A stretch of DNA of 28,447 nt from Entrophospora sp. SA101 (Eukaryota; Glomeromycota; Glomeromycetes; Entrophosporales; Entrophosporaceae): assembly GCA_958430865.1 (NCBI GenBank), contig CAUDNR010000582.1, positions 1-28,447 on the forward strand. Reading direction: 5' to 3'. The notes below the pieces were generated by a model. That model worked only from the letters and a program-made list of their open reading frames with translations. It did not search any database and was not told where the DNA came from. Position numbers and translations under genes: made by a program. This document shows positions 8,825 to 17,960 of this stretch, in pieces (position 1 is the stretch's first letter; each line of letters begins with the position of its first letter).

Positions 8825-10854
8825 TCACATATGAACACACTGTATATGAGTATTAATAGGACTTCCTTTTTCTATTGTACATAATTCCAAAAGTTCTCTA
8901 GCTGCTGACAACGATATACGTCCTTGTTCAATCATACGTTGTGATATACTGGAGACAGTATCAGTTGGACAACCGGCTGCTATAGCTAGATTTTTTGCGT
9001 GTAAACTCATATGACCTCGTTGTATTCCTTCAGTTGATAGTGCTCTGAGAGCTGCAAAGTTTTGTGCAAGTCCTACACACGCCATAATCTTTTTTAAAAA
9101 AAAATTAATTAAATAATTTATTGTTTTTATAATGTATTATAAAAAAATTTATAAATACCATTGATAATTCTTTAGTATTAGGATATCCCATAATTCCAAG
9201 GTTATATGAATAGACAGGGTTAGTTTTCAAGACACCACCAGCAGTGCCAACAGTTATTGGCATTTCCAATTCACCACAAAACATTAATTGTTGTTGTTTT
9301 TGGTAATCACCATTGCCATTTTCATTTTTTTCGATCCAATAAGATGTTAAAGGTCGATAATAATTATAATCATTGCCATTATCATCAGCATCTTTATTGT
9401 TGTTGTTGTTTCTCGAATTATCACAGGCCCATGCGTGAGCAGCAGCTTCAATGGCCCTCCAATCTTGACCAGTAGCAATGGCAACAGCATCAATTCCATT
9501 CATAATACCTTTATTATGGGTTGTAGCACGGTATTCATCTATTTCTGCAAATTCATAAGCCTCTATCATTTGATTAGCCACCTTTTCACCTGATAGATCT
9601 TTATAAGCAAGCATTGATACTGGTATAGAAAACGATGCCTGATAGTTTAGAAGTTGAATGGTTAATAGATGATAAAAAATTATTTTATTTATTTAATAGC
9701 AATAATAATCATAGATTTATATTTATAGTTACTTTAACAATTCTTTCCACATTTAAATTGCTTACTATTCGTAAACCAATTCTACCACCTGTTATCTCGC
9801 TCAATAATGGTGCTACACCTTCAGCCACGCTACTTGCACAATTAGCTCCCATGGCATTACATACATCTATTTTCAAATGTATAATTAACCATTCGTTGGA
9901 GTTTGGTAGATGATTGTTGTTATTATTATTGATATTTATAATGGGTCTTTTGTTTTTACGTGGGACTCTCCTAACATCGATATCTAATACTCCGCCACCT
10001 CTTTCAACCATATTTTCACAAAATTTATTAGCAAATTTAATTATTTCTATTTTATTATCCAATAGCTAGTTTATTTTGTCCATAAAGAAAAGAAATCAAA
10101 AATCAATTTCAAGTTACGTAATTACAATAATATAATCATCTCAATAAATAAAATCAATATTACCTTTTTAATTGACAGGTTCATGGAATCTTCAGGAATA
10201 TCTAAAAGAGCAACCTGAGCTATTATCATATTTCTTTCAGGAGCTATTGCTGTAAAACCTTTATAAGAGGATATTGTTTTAGCAGCTCCAGAAACAGCAG
10301 CAATGACTGATGGTTCTTCGATTGACATAGGTATAACTATTGGTTTATCATTGATTACAAAATTAAGAGCTAAACCAACTGGCAAACCTATTGTTCTATT
10401 TAATATAAATTATGTTAGTTATTATATAGGTTATAGTTAATATTATAATCAATGATTAATAAAGGATATATTACCCTATACAATTTTCAATCATATTATC
10501 AGCAATATTTTCATCAAGTCCGTTGATAGGAAAATTATTATCGTTAACATTTAAAGATTCCAATTTGTTGACCAAATAATTGACTTCTTTATTATTATTT
10601 GTAAAATTTAAACTAATGGGTGAAGTACAAGGAGAAGTATTAGGTGTTGCGTATACTGAAGAAGAGGTAGATGATGTTGATAATGGTGCTTCTTCAGTGG
10701 CTCCTGTTGTTATTGTGTTATTGTTGTTGAAAATATTTGGAAAGACCAGCTTTACCTGATTTTGACGTTCTTGCAAAGGCTTTTTATAAAAGCCCGACCA
10801 TGTTAAAGTGTCATTGTTATTAAAATTTGTTTTGTGGGTGAATCGGTGTTGCAT
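8825..10854 (-). CDS. Class II ('degradative' type) HMG-CoA reductase
   Basis: The family interconverts HMG-CoA and mevalonate using NAD(P)H. Five exons on the minus strand: 10854-10475, 10395-10164, 10065-9733, 9638-9159, 9088-8825. They give 1689 nt and 562 aa, against about 430 in bacteria. The first ATG in frame is at 10854 (upstream is GTG). There is no membrane domain, unlike usual fungal class I enzymes. Class II hallmarks: GFYKKPLQERQ near the N-terminus, ENCIGTIGLPVGLALNF, MSIEEPSVIAAVSGAAKT, AMGANCASSVAEGVAPL, THNKGIMNGIDAVAIATGQD and EGIQRGHMSLHAKNLA. The expected catalytic residues are present (Glu123, Lys358, Asp374, His505). The DAMGAN cofactor motif reads NAMGAN (Asn274). Extra length comes from a Ser/Thr/Asn-rich N-terminus and two Asn-rich inserts. 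The enzyme is probably cytosolic. The direction of the reaction cannot be told from sequence. Confidence 0.95.
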
Positions 10855-11632
10855 TATCGTTTGTGTAAACACTTTTAAAGAACAAGTGTTTTATTTTCAA
10901 AAAAAAACAGAAATTGAACCAAATTACCAACAATACTAATTCCTTTTATTTTATTTATTTACATTACCATTTTGACCATTTTGGGAAATTTTACATTTCT
11001 ATATAAGTGCAACATAAAATTAGGTTAACCTTTTTTTCATATGTAAAAATTGTTCAAAATAAAGATATCTGGTATTAGAGATCCGTTATAAAGAGAATGA
11101 ACTGCATTTAAAGAACTAATAAAATCATATTAATATAGTTGTTGATGTTCTTAATAAACCATAATAATTGTTGTCAATAATTTAGTATTAAGGTCTTTAG
11201 AAAATAGAAAGGGACACAAAACTTCTATATGCAGATCATTTGACCTTCCAATTGTCAAAAGTATTAATGGTTATACTATATAGTTTAGATTGATCAAGAT
11301 TTCATTGAAATATGTCAAAAATCAATGAGATTGTCAAAAAGAATACGAGTGTTATTGATTCTATTAACGAAACTTTAGAGAGTGTTAGTCCTGATATATA
11401 AATAAATTTTTTTCTTTACCTATAATCTCATTGACATAAAAAATAGCTGAAACTTATAATAATAATATTAAAATCTTTTCAATGTGTTCGAAATTCGACT
11501 GCACCTTAACAATAAACTAGTCTAAATTTGGAAATCACATTTCCGGGTTTGGTTAGCGCGAGTCGATTCAAATAATCCAGGCGTGTTAATGTAACGATCT
11601 ATAGATCTCCATTTTTTCAAAAAAAAAAAAAT
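10855..11632. other. Divergent intergenic region between HMG-CoA reductase and PET191
   Basis: This 778-bp AT-rich gap separates two divergently transcribed genes and presumably holds both promoters. A 29-codon ORF at 11312 (starting MSKINEIVKKNTSVIDSI) has no recognised family and may be chance. A more GC-rich patch (GGTTAGCGCGAGTCG, about 11551-11565) lies about 70 bp upstream of the PET191 ATG and is a candidate promoter element. Nothing else is supported. Confidence 0.5.
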
Positions 11633-12035
11633 ATGCCATCTTGTAAAAAGATTCGTGAAGAGTTGATCGATTGCATGCTCAAGTCAGATTGTGTACTAGT
11701 TAAAAGACTTACTATTAAAGGTGTGAACAATTACTTTTATAAAATGTGCATGGGAAGCAAGTGAATTATTTAATTGACTCTAAAAGCATCCAGATATTCA
11801 TTACAAAATTTCTTTATTGAAGAATGTTTTAAACCTGAAAATTATGATGACGTTCCTAGAGATTGTCATAGTATTCGTAAAAGTTTTTTTGAGTGTCGAA
11901 GAGGTTTGGTAATTGTTATTATTATTATATATTAATTAATAATAGATTATATGTAATATTTATTTTAGATTGAAATATAATCTAATTTATTATTAGTTGG
12001 ATATGAGAACTAGATTTCGTGGTAACAAATCATGA
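11633..12035 (+). CDS. PET191: Cytochrome c oxidase assembly factor PET191/COA5
   Basis: PET191 is a small intermembrane-space protein, with cysteine pairs of the CHCH type, needed to assemble cytochrome c oxidase. Three exons, 11633-11720, 11823-11908 and 11997-12035, give 213 nt and 70 aa, the family's usual length. The protein opens MPSCKKIREELIDCMLKSDC. Exon 2 supplies ECFKPENYDDVPRDCHSIRK then SFFECRRG, and exon 3 LDMRTRFRGNKS, the highly conserved end. Cysteines fall at 4, 14, 20, 31, 44 and 54: C4-x9-C14, C20-x10-C31 and C44-x9-C54, which matches the family. Introns are 102 and 88 nt with GT-AG ends, and all phases close. No exon exceeds 88 nt, so single-ORF scans miss this gene. Confidence 0.95.
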
Positions 12036-12617
12036 AATTGAATAAAATATTCGAGGATTAATTGATTTGGATATTATGTTTATTATAAGGACATTTCTTT
12101 ATTCTAAGATTTTTAATTGAGAAAAAAAGAAGAAAAAATTATAATGTATGTAAATATAAATATAATGTGGATTCCTATAAAGAATTTTCTACAAAATCAG
12201 AAACAAATCAGGCGTTCATATTTTACTGGATTATAAAAGATGATAACTGTTAAAGGACAAAAATCAGTAATAAACACCAATTTAGGAATACCTGATTTAA
12301 ATTCTTTTTTTTATTTACAATCCTGATATTATGAGAATCAGCGATTATTTTTATTTATTATTAAAATTACAAATGATACCAAAATTGTTTTTTTTAATCT
12401 GCTCATATATTTTATTAGAAAATAAAGTAAAATTAATATGATGCTATTCCTCTTAGAAATAGCCAAAGATCCAAACAAAATATATGAAGTTTAGCCAATG
12501 AAATCAAATGTCCACTATGCTTTGAAAATTACAAACATGATCGATCAACAATAGTAATTTGTCATGTGACAATTGCATTTATAATTTTTTTTAGGAAAAT
12601 TTCAATAAAAATAATAA
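12036..12617. other. Intergenic region with a possible RING-like remnant
   Basis: Mostly AT-rich filler between PET191 and the EAPP-like gene. At about 12492-12590 a plus-strand frame reads NEIKCPLCFENYKHDRSTIV followed by ICHV. The CxxC...CxH spacing recalls the first half of a RING finger. It has no start, no second half and no clear splice partners, so it is at most a fragment. Confidence 0.3.
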
Positions 12618-13628
12618 ATGTCTACTTTAAGTGTTGACACTGAAAAAAATAAAGACAAGATTGACCAAATCATCAAAAACAATAATGGCAGCAAAATGAT
12701 TGAAGTGAGTAATGAAGAATTTTATGATGATGATTATTTTGATTCTGATTTAACTGATGATGATGGTGATTATGATGATAGTAGTAATAATAGAAATAAA
12801 AATTTTAAAGGTTTTTTTTTATTTATGAAACTTTTCTTTTAATTAATAATATTTGTTACTCTATTCACATCTCTAATTAATTCAATAATCAAGGAACAAT
12901 GTCTAATCTGAAAAAAACTAGAAAAGAATATCGTAAAGTTTTAACAAATGATGAACTATTTTATGACCCAGATGTGGATGATGTAAATGAATTATGGATG
13001 CAAAGAAAATTATCAAGTTAGTTATTTATATATCACATATTTGTATTTATATTTATATTTATATTTATATTTACTATTTATATTAATTATTGATAATATA
13101 GAACATAACAAAACATCTTCAGATCAAAAAACTTCTACTACACCTACAAATGAAACTGATGCAATATTGTCATGCCCAATGTGTTTTACCATACTAAGTT
13201 ATCAAACACAAAAGTACAAATTAATCATTTTTGTTTTTTTTTTGCCAAATTATTTAATATACATATTTATAGTTATATGATTTTATATATTTTATAGACA
13301 TGAATTATATTCAAATCAATACCGAGCAATATTTGTGGAAAATTGTAAAGTCAATTATTTAGAGAAACTGGTTTATAAAGAAGACACGGAAAGTAAAAAA
13401 TCCAAGAAAAAAATAAACAAACAGAACAAAGCAATAGATGATGAAAAAGTTGATAAATCAACACAAACATCAGAATTAAATAATAGTAATAATAGTAGTA
13501 CTACGACTAATAATAATAGTACAATAGAAGAGATCTATTACCCTGTTGAATGTTTGAATTGTGGAACCAAAGTTGCTGTTATGGATGTAGAAGAAGTTTT
13601 TCATTTTTTTAATGTTATACCTTCTTAA
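12618..13628 (+). CDS. E2F-associated phosphoprotein (EAPP)-like zinc protein
   Basis: Four exons, 12618-12810, 12894-13016, 13102-13213 and 13298-13628, give 759 nt and 252 aa. In animals EAPP is a nuclear phosphoprotein that modulates E2F transcription; its fungal role is not known. The N-terminus is acidic (FYDDDYFDSDLTDDDGDYDD), as in the family. Then come RKVLTNDELFYDPDVDDVNE and LWMQRK, the DAILSCPMCFTILSYQTQKH block running into ELYSNQYRAIFVENCKVN, a Lys/Asn/Ser-rich linker, and YYPVECLNCGTKVAVMDVEE with VFHFFNVIPS at the end. The CPMC and CLNC pairs form the expected four-cysteine zinc site. Donors are GTTTTT, GTTAGT and GTACAA; all phases close. The linker with AAT repeats is longer than usual. 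Intron 2 carries a (TTTATA) microsatellite. Confidence 0.9.
13042..13071 (+). repeat. (TTTATA)n microsatellite in intron 2 of the EAPP-like gene
   Basis: About five tandem copies of the hexamer lie inside an 85-nt intron. This is simple-sequence DNA with no coding role. Confidence 0.85.
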
Positions 13629-14099
13629 CTGGATCAAAAATATATTTTAAATTTATCTCAAAAGAGGGATTTAAGATGTATATACACTGTATATTTATTT
13701 ATAAAAATAAAGCATTCTGCAGATGTAGGAGGGTGAGTTAAAAAATTATTTATTTATTTCTGCTCAACTATATCTTGACTTCTAGTATATAAAATTATAA
13801 TATATATATATATATATATAGTATATAAATTATACATAAATATTTAAAAATTGCCTCAATCATAAATTTTTCCTTTTCAACTTATAAACTTCATGTTTTT
13901 CTAACAAATGAACATTTCTAGTATGATTTCTGAGATTTACACTATTTTTGTAAGCAAATGAAATCAAGGTTCTTATGATTATAAACAACAAGATTTACCA
14001 TTAATACCATCACGTATTGTTGATTTAATATTATCTGAATCATATAAACAATTTGTTAGAATGATATAATGGATGTTGATGATCTTCAGTTATTAAATC
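13629..14099. other. Intergenic region with a (TA)n tract
   Basis: Holds a (TA)10 run at 13801-13820. A short plus-strand open stretch at about 13980-14068 reads QQDLPLIPSRIVDLILSESY, which looks coding-like, but it has no start, splice sites or recognisable family. No gene is claimed. Confidence 0.4.
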
Positions 14100-14745
14100 A
14101 CTTAATTGATTTTGATCAATCTTGAAAAAACCAAATTTTCAAGTACTTCAATCAAATATCCTGTATCCAACCAATTTTCCAGTTTCTTTAATTTTCATGA
14201 TAATTATAGCCTTTTCAGTGTTATAACATCTATTATCACCTTAAGTCTCGGAAAATGTGTTTAACTTAACCAGAAATTAAAAGCTTTCATTTCTGAACTT
14301 GGTAATTTTCCATTTTCTGACCTTGGATATTTTAAAGAAGTTGCCAGTCATTTGTTGATAATAACGCGAAGGGATTCTTGGTATACTTGTTTATTAAGAA
14401 CTTTTTCACAATGTCTAATCTTTTCATTAAATCATCTGTTGAAATTTAATTGAATTTTAACAGTGGGATTATTTCTTTTAACAAGTTTTCAATTTTTTTG
14501 CATTCATTCCATTTTTTTCATCCATTTGTCCGATACCACACTTAATGATGTAACCCCAAATTTCGACTTCGATTATTTTCAGATTAGCATTGACTTTTCT
14601 ATAATTGTGTGGCCAATACTTTGGATGTTTTGATGAAATTTCATAAATGTGAATTAAATTTTGTTTTGTTGAATCCATCCATTCATTTTCTTTAATGATT
14701 AAATGAATGATTTTGTAAAATGTAATTCAAGAATTTCATCTGAAC
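14100..14745 (-). pseudogene. Decayed BTB/BACK-TLDc domain gene
   Basis: Read on the minus strand, fragments occur in the order of BACK and TLDc domains. These are WMDSTKQNLIHIYEISSKHP, then KIIEVEIWGYIIKCGIGQMD (compare the BACK pattern E-I-W-x-x-L-I-K-W-G-I-x-Q), then in another frame LLKEIIPLLKF (compare F-I-P-L-I-R-F) and ISTDDLMKRLDIVKKVLNKQ. Then, after more stops, TEKAIIIMKIKETGKLVGY resembles the TLDc region that precedes G-G-Y-N-P. At least four stops or frame changes interrupt it, and the BTB domain proper is not found. Such proteins form very large families in Rhizophagus-like fungi (established knowledge), so a dead copy is expected there. The product cannot be functional. Confidence 0.6.
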
Positions 14746-15136
14746 CCAGTTTACCTATTTTAACAGGCCCACATAAATCTATCTTTTAATAATAAAAATA
14801 AAAGCCTAAAATCATTGTATTTGATATATTATCTTTTAAATTTACATTCATTAAAAGAAATTTGAAGATATTTTCTTTTTCACAGACCTTGTTTTAAAAT
14901 TTTTGATATCCATATCCATTTTAATTCTATATTGATATATAATTGATTATGACTAATATTAATATATATATTGTTTTACTTGATCAAAAACAACGACATC
15001 ATGATAATAATAATTTTGACTAAAATAAATTAAAATAATAATAATGATCTAAATATTACATAACTCGAATGTTTTATTTATACATATATATAAATAGGCA
15101 AATAATTCAAAAATGAAAAATAAATAATAATTAAAA
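14746..15136. other. AT-rich gap between the BTB pseudogene and the small membrane protein
   Basis: No gene or repeat of note. The left part may hold further unrecognisable BTB/BACK sequence. The right part should contain the promoter of the 15137 ORF. Confidence 0.4.
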
Positions 15137-15370
15137 ATGACAACACCTAAATTACCAGAACCAAAAAAAGGTTTTTTTGGTGGTATCAACGATGCTCAAA
15201 AAATAATTATACTTTCAATTTTTGTATTATTATTTGCAATTATTACAAGTGTTTATTATGTTGGATTGTATACAGTAATGAATTGGCTGTATGGTTGGAT
15301 TCTGGATAAATTTGTTGATAAGGTCGATAAAGATGCTACTCAAATTAATGATAAAATCAAATATAATTAA
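15137..15370 (+). CDS. Small single-pass membrane protein, unknown function
   Basis: An uninterrupted 77-aa ORF starts at the ATG in TTAAAAATGACA and ends TAA. The N-terminus is Pro/Lys-rich (MTTPKLPEPKKGFFGGINDA) and is followed by a strongly hydrophobic stretch at about residues 22-40 (KIIILSIFVLLFAIITSVYY) running into an aromatic amphipathic part (MNWLYGWILDKF). The tail is charged (VDKVDKDATQINDKIKYN). This is a believable architecture for a small organelle or ER membrane protein. I do not recognise a family, and no introns are needed. The opposite strand also has an ORF here (15230-15442), but it looks like an antisense shadow. Conservation in related genomes would decide whether it is real. 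Confidence 0.5.
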   Translation: MTTPKLPEPKKGFFGGINDAQKIIILSIFVLLFAIITSVYYVGLYTVMNWLYGWILDKFVDKVDKDATQINDKIKYN

Positions 15371-15517
15371 TGAATGGTAATTGTTATTATAAATATATTT
15401 ATTAATATTAGTAATGATACATGCATAATAACTTAATTTCAATTAATATTCTAGTGTTCTATATATATTCAATTCTATAAAAATATAAAAATATATTTTT
15501 AAAAAAAGATTTTTTAC

Positions 15518-16404
15518 AATTCTAAAAAACATCTTTGACATATTCCCCATTTTTTATCAAATGTTTTTGATTTTTATCTTCTAAAAATTTATAGTTTATT
15601 AATGTAATTATTTGATATTTCATAAATCAATAAATTAGCAACTTCATTTGCTAATAAAAATCTCGGGAATAATAATTTTCTTTATAGACTATTTCTTGAA
15701 TTATTTTTCTTCGTAGTCATTACTCAAAATGACACTCAATTTGTATCCTGATCCATATTTATTTTTAAATCAATTGAAGTTCTCAATGCTTTGATTCTAC
15801 CATTCAACATCACGCATATTTCAGCTTTTCCATAGAGTGAGTTGTCAAAACTATCACTTTATCTTTCTTAAAGCCGCTCAGACATTTCCAAATATGTCTT
15901 CTATTGGCAGGACCCATCCAATATTGTTGGTTCATCCATAAAAATTACTTCAGATTTCCTATTGTTGACATTAATTTTGTTAATCTACGCTTCATGCCTC
16001 CGTTAAAAGAACCAACTAGTATTTTACCATAAACTTTATTCAATTTCTATAACTACAACCTCTCGTTTATAACTTCAGTTTGTTCTAACTTCGATGAGTT
16101 TTTAATTCCAAAATACAATTCTAAATGTTCTTAAACTGTTAGGTCATCATAATGGACAAACACTGATAAAGTTCAAATCATTTCTCACGTTATAATAATA
16201 ATTGTGCTATAGACGTAATAATGCACCTCCTCCACTTATTGATGTTGGACTTGATAACGTATTCATAAAAGTAATTTTACCTGCCCCGTTTTGTCCCGAG
16301 ATTAAACAGTTATTTTTTTTTTTATCGATAAACAAAGTTTATCAACCGTTTTTGTATTTTTGTAAATACTAATTTTTGATTCGTAATCTAAATCGAAAAC
16401 CAAT
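15518..16404 (-). pseudogene. Decayed ABCA-type ABC transporter nucleotide-binding domain
   Basis: On the minus strand the segments fall in the order of an ABC-A ATPase domain. They are YKNTKTVDKLCLSI; the Walker A region SGQNGAGKITFMNTLSS; SVCP, where the family has VCPQHD; the signature-region remnant GGMKRRLTKLMSTIGN; Walker B VIFMDEPT; a remnant of the T-T-H-S-M-E-E-A-E switch; KYGSGYKLSVILSN; and near the end WGICQRCFLEL (family W-G-I-S-Q-T-T-L-E-E-V-F). Several stops and frame changes occur, and the Walker A threonine-threonine reads Ile-Thr. Intact proteins are multi-pass lipid transporters, and no membrane-domain exons are seen here. The 5' side abuts the inverted-repeat element at 16407. 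The call is secure as a remnant; the exact ABCA member is not known. Confidence 0.8.
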
Positions 16405-16460
16405 CCTAAGGCTCCGAACGAATCAATGAAATTCGAACCAATTCGAATCCGAATTGTACT

Positions 16461-16576
16461 TTGATTCGAAAAGATTCGAATATATAATTTGATTCGAAAA
16501 GATTCGAATATATAATTTGATTCGAACGGATTTGAATATATAATTTGATACGATTCGAACTGATTTAATATATAAT
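16461..16576 (+). repeat. 28-bp minisatellite in the left arm of the element
   Basis: The unit TTGATTCGAAAAGATTCGAA plus TATATAAT is present as two perfect copies (16461-16488, 16489-16516), a third with a few changes (16517-16544) and a degenerate longer fourth (to 16576). Confidence 0.85.
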
Positions 16577-16777
16577 TTGATTTGAACTGATTTGATTTGA
16601 TTCAAACTGACTGGTTCGAATCTATAATAATAACTGATTTGAATCAAATACACTATATATAATAAATGAAAAATCTTTATTTTAATGTATATTTTATAAT
16701 TTTATTTACAAAAATATTTTTTATTTTATATTTATTTATATAGTATAAATATTGTAAAATTCAAAAATAATTTTTAC

Positions 16778-17027
16778 CTGGAGCAATAATTGCATCTCTT
16801 GTTGAAGAAATTGAAGAAGTTGAAGAAACATCAGTAATATTAATACTTATTATTTTAGATTTAATGAATTGTACAACTGTTAAATCGTTACCTTTTTACT
16901 CATTATTAATAATATAGGTCACACGACCATTAATATTAATATTAATATCAAGAAATCCGTTATTATTAAAAATTCGAATAAATATCATATCAAGAAGAAT
17001 TTTATTATTATTATCATTAAACCATTC
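16778..17027 (-). pseudogene. Coding-like cargo inside the inverted-repeat element
   Basis: The minus strand from 17027 to 16778 reads about 83 codons with a single TAA (16896-16898). It begins EWFNDNNNKILLDMIFIRIF, continues GFLDINININGRVTYIINNE, and after the stop KGNDLTVVQFIKSKIISINI and TDVSSTSSISSTRDAIIAPG. It ends at a good splice donor (G|GTAAAAAT). The continuity and composition look like a once-coding exon, not chance AT-rich sequence. No ATG, upstream exon or known domain is visible. It could be an N-terminal exon of a transposase or a captured host exon. Confidence 0.4.
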
Positions 17028-17277
17028 TTAGACCTCAATTCATTAGTATTCATTAAATGGAAGCACACTAATTGAAATTCACTGTTTTAATATAAATTTA
17101 AATTATCAAATTAAAAATATAAATTTAATATGACGTTAAATAAATTTTAGGAATCCGGTTTGATTCGAATCGAATCCTGTTTTTTGAATTCGAATCGAAT
17201 CGAATTGACTACAGATCGAATCGAATCGTATCGAATCACTCTCAAATTCGATTTGATTCGATTCATTCGGAGCCTTA

Positions 17278-17960
17278 TGTATAAATATATTATAAATTTA
17301 AAATAATCAAAGATCACATAATACAATTATCAAGAAACAGCCCTTTTTTATTTTCTGGACTTTTCTCTTTCTCTTTGTCATTTTGTCATCATCTTTAAAC
17401 TTTTAATTTATTTACTTTTTTCTTTTTTAAAGTGTAAACCAGAAAATATATTTATATTTACATGATAAATGACTTCTTTTCAATATAACCTATATATAAA
17501 AGACAAACCTTTAAAATATTAATTACTACTTCTGTATTTTCTCCCTCTTCCTCTTGAAAATTTTGATTGAAGATTTCTTCTGTGTCTGACGTTATTATTT
17601 ATTATTATTTGATTTATGATGACAAGAATTCTGATTCTTTAGAAAAAACCCACATTTTATACAGTCAAACCGAACTTTTGTGAATCGCGAAAATATTCAA
17701 TTATACTTTAATTATTATTATAATAGTAATAGTAAGGTAGGATTTTATCATTATAAGACGAATTTTAAAATTGGCTTATAATCATATTGATATATAATCT
17801 TGTTGAACCTTGAAAATAGAATTTCTATTAGCGGCGGAGATTTTGTTGGAAAAAAAACAAACAATACTTTGAACTTTGGCTCTGTTATAATTTAGCGATT
17901 TTCCATTTCGTCATATACATAAAATAGAAAGTAAAAGGTAAAAGGTTAATAATAAGATTA
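17278..17960. other. AT-rich gap, no supported gene
   Basis: No ORF, repeat pair or RNA gene could be supported here. There are short pyrimidine-rich runs (about 17340-17400). Confidence 0.4.

Larger units (their letters stand above)
16407..17277. mobile_element. 871-bp inverted-repeat element with ATTCGAA-rich arms
   Basis: The left end reads TAAGGCTCCGAACGAATCAA and the right end, on the other strand, TAAGGCTCCGAATGAATCGA. The ends are thus inverted repeats, continuing imperfectly into long arms built of GATTCGAA/TTCGAATC words (left arm to about 16665, right arm from about 17155). No transposase is present, so the element is non-autonomous. The target duplication is unclear: the outermost TAA...TTA may be part of the ends. 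Related ends occur at 3288 and 28211. It lies at the 5' side of the ABCA remnant, where coding sequence (FDLDYESKISIYKN) stops at its edge, consistent with insertion. The core holds a coding-like cargo (16778-17027). Confidence 0.7.

Noticed and set aside
9257..9475. Plus-strand His/Asn-rich ORF
   Set aside because: It is antisense to the conserved core of the HMG-CoA reductase and arises from the AAT/GAT repeats.
9635..9913. Plus-strand 92-aa ORF
   Set aside because: It is antisense to HMG-CoA reductase exon 3; the minus strand carries the conserved residues.
6300..10860. A metabolic gene cluster of V-ATPase D, Urc4 and HMG-CoA reductase
   Set aside because: The three genes are tandem but functionally unrelated, and each has its own intergenic space; there is no sign of joint regulation.
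16411..16470. Possible tRNA, because of TTCGAATCC words resembling a T-loop
   Set aside because: The words belong to a tandem ATTCGAA repeat; no acceptor or anticodon stem can be drawn.
16461..16576. Possible CRISPR array
   Set aside because: The 28-bp units are head-to-tail with no unique spacers, in a eukaryotic transposon arm.
16423..16653. Minus-strand 76-aa ORF
   Set aside because: It is generated by the 28-bp minisatellite and ATTCGAA words of the element arm.
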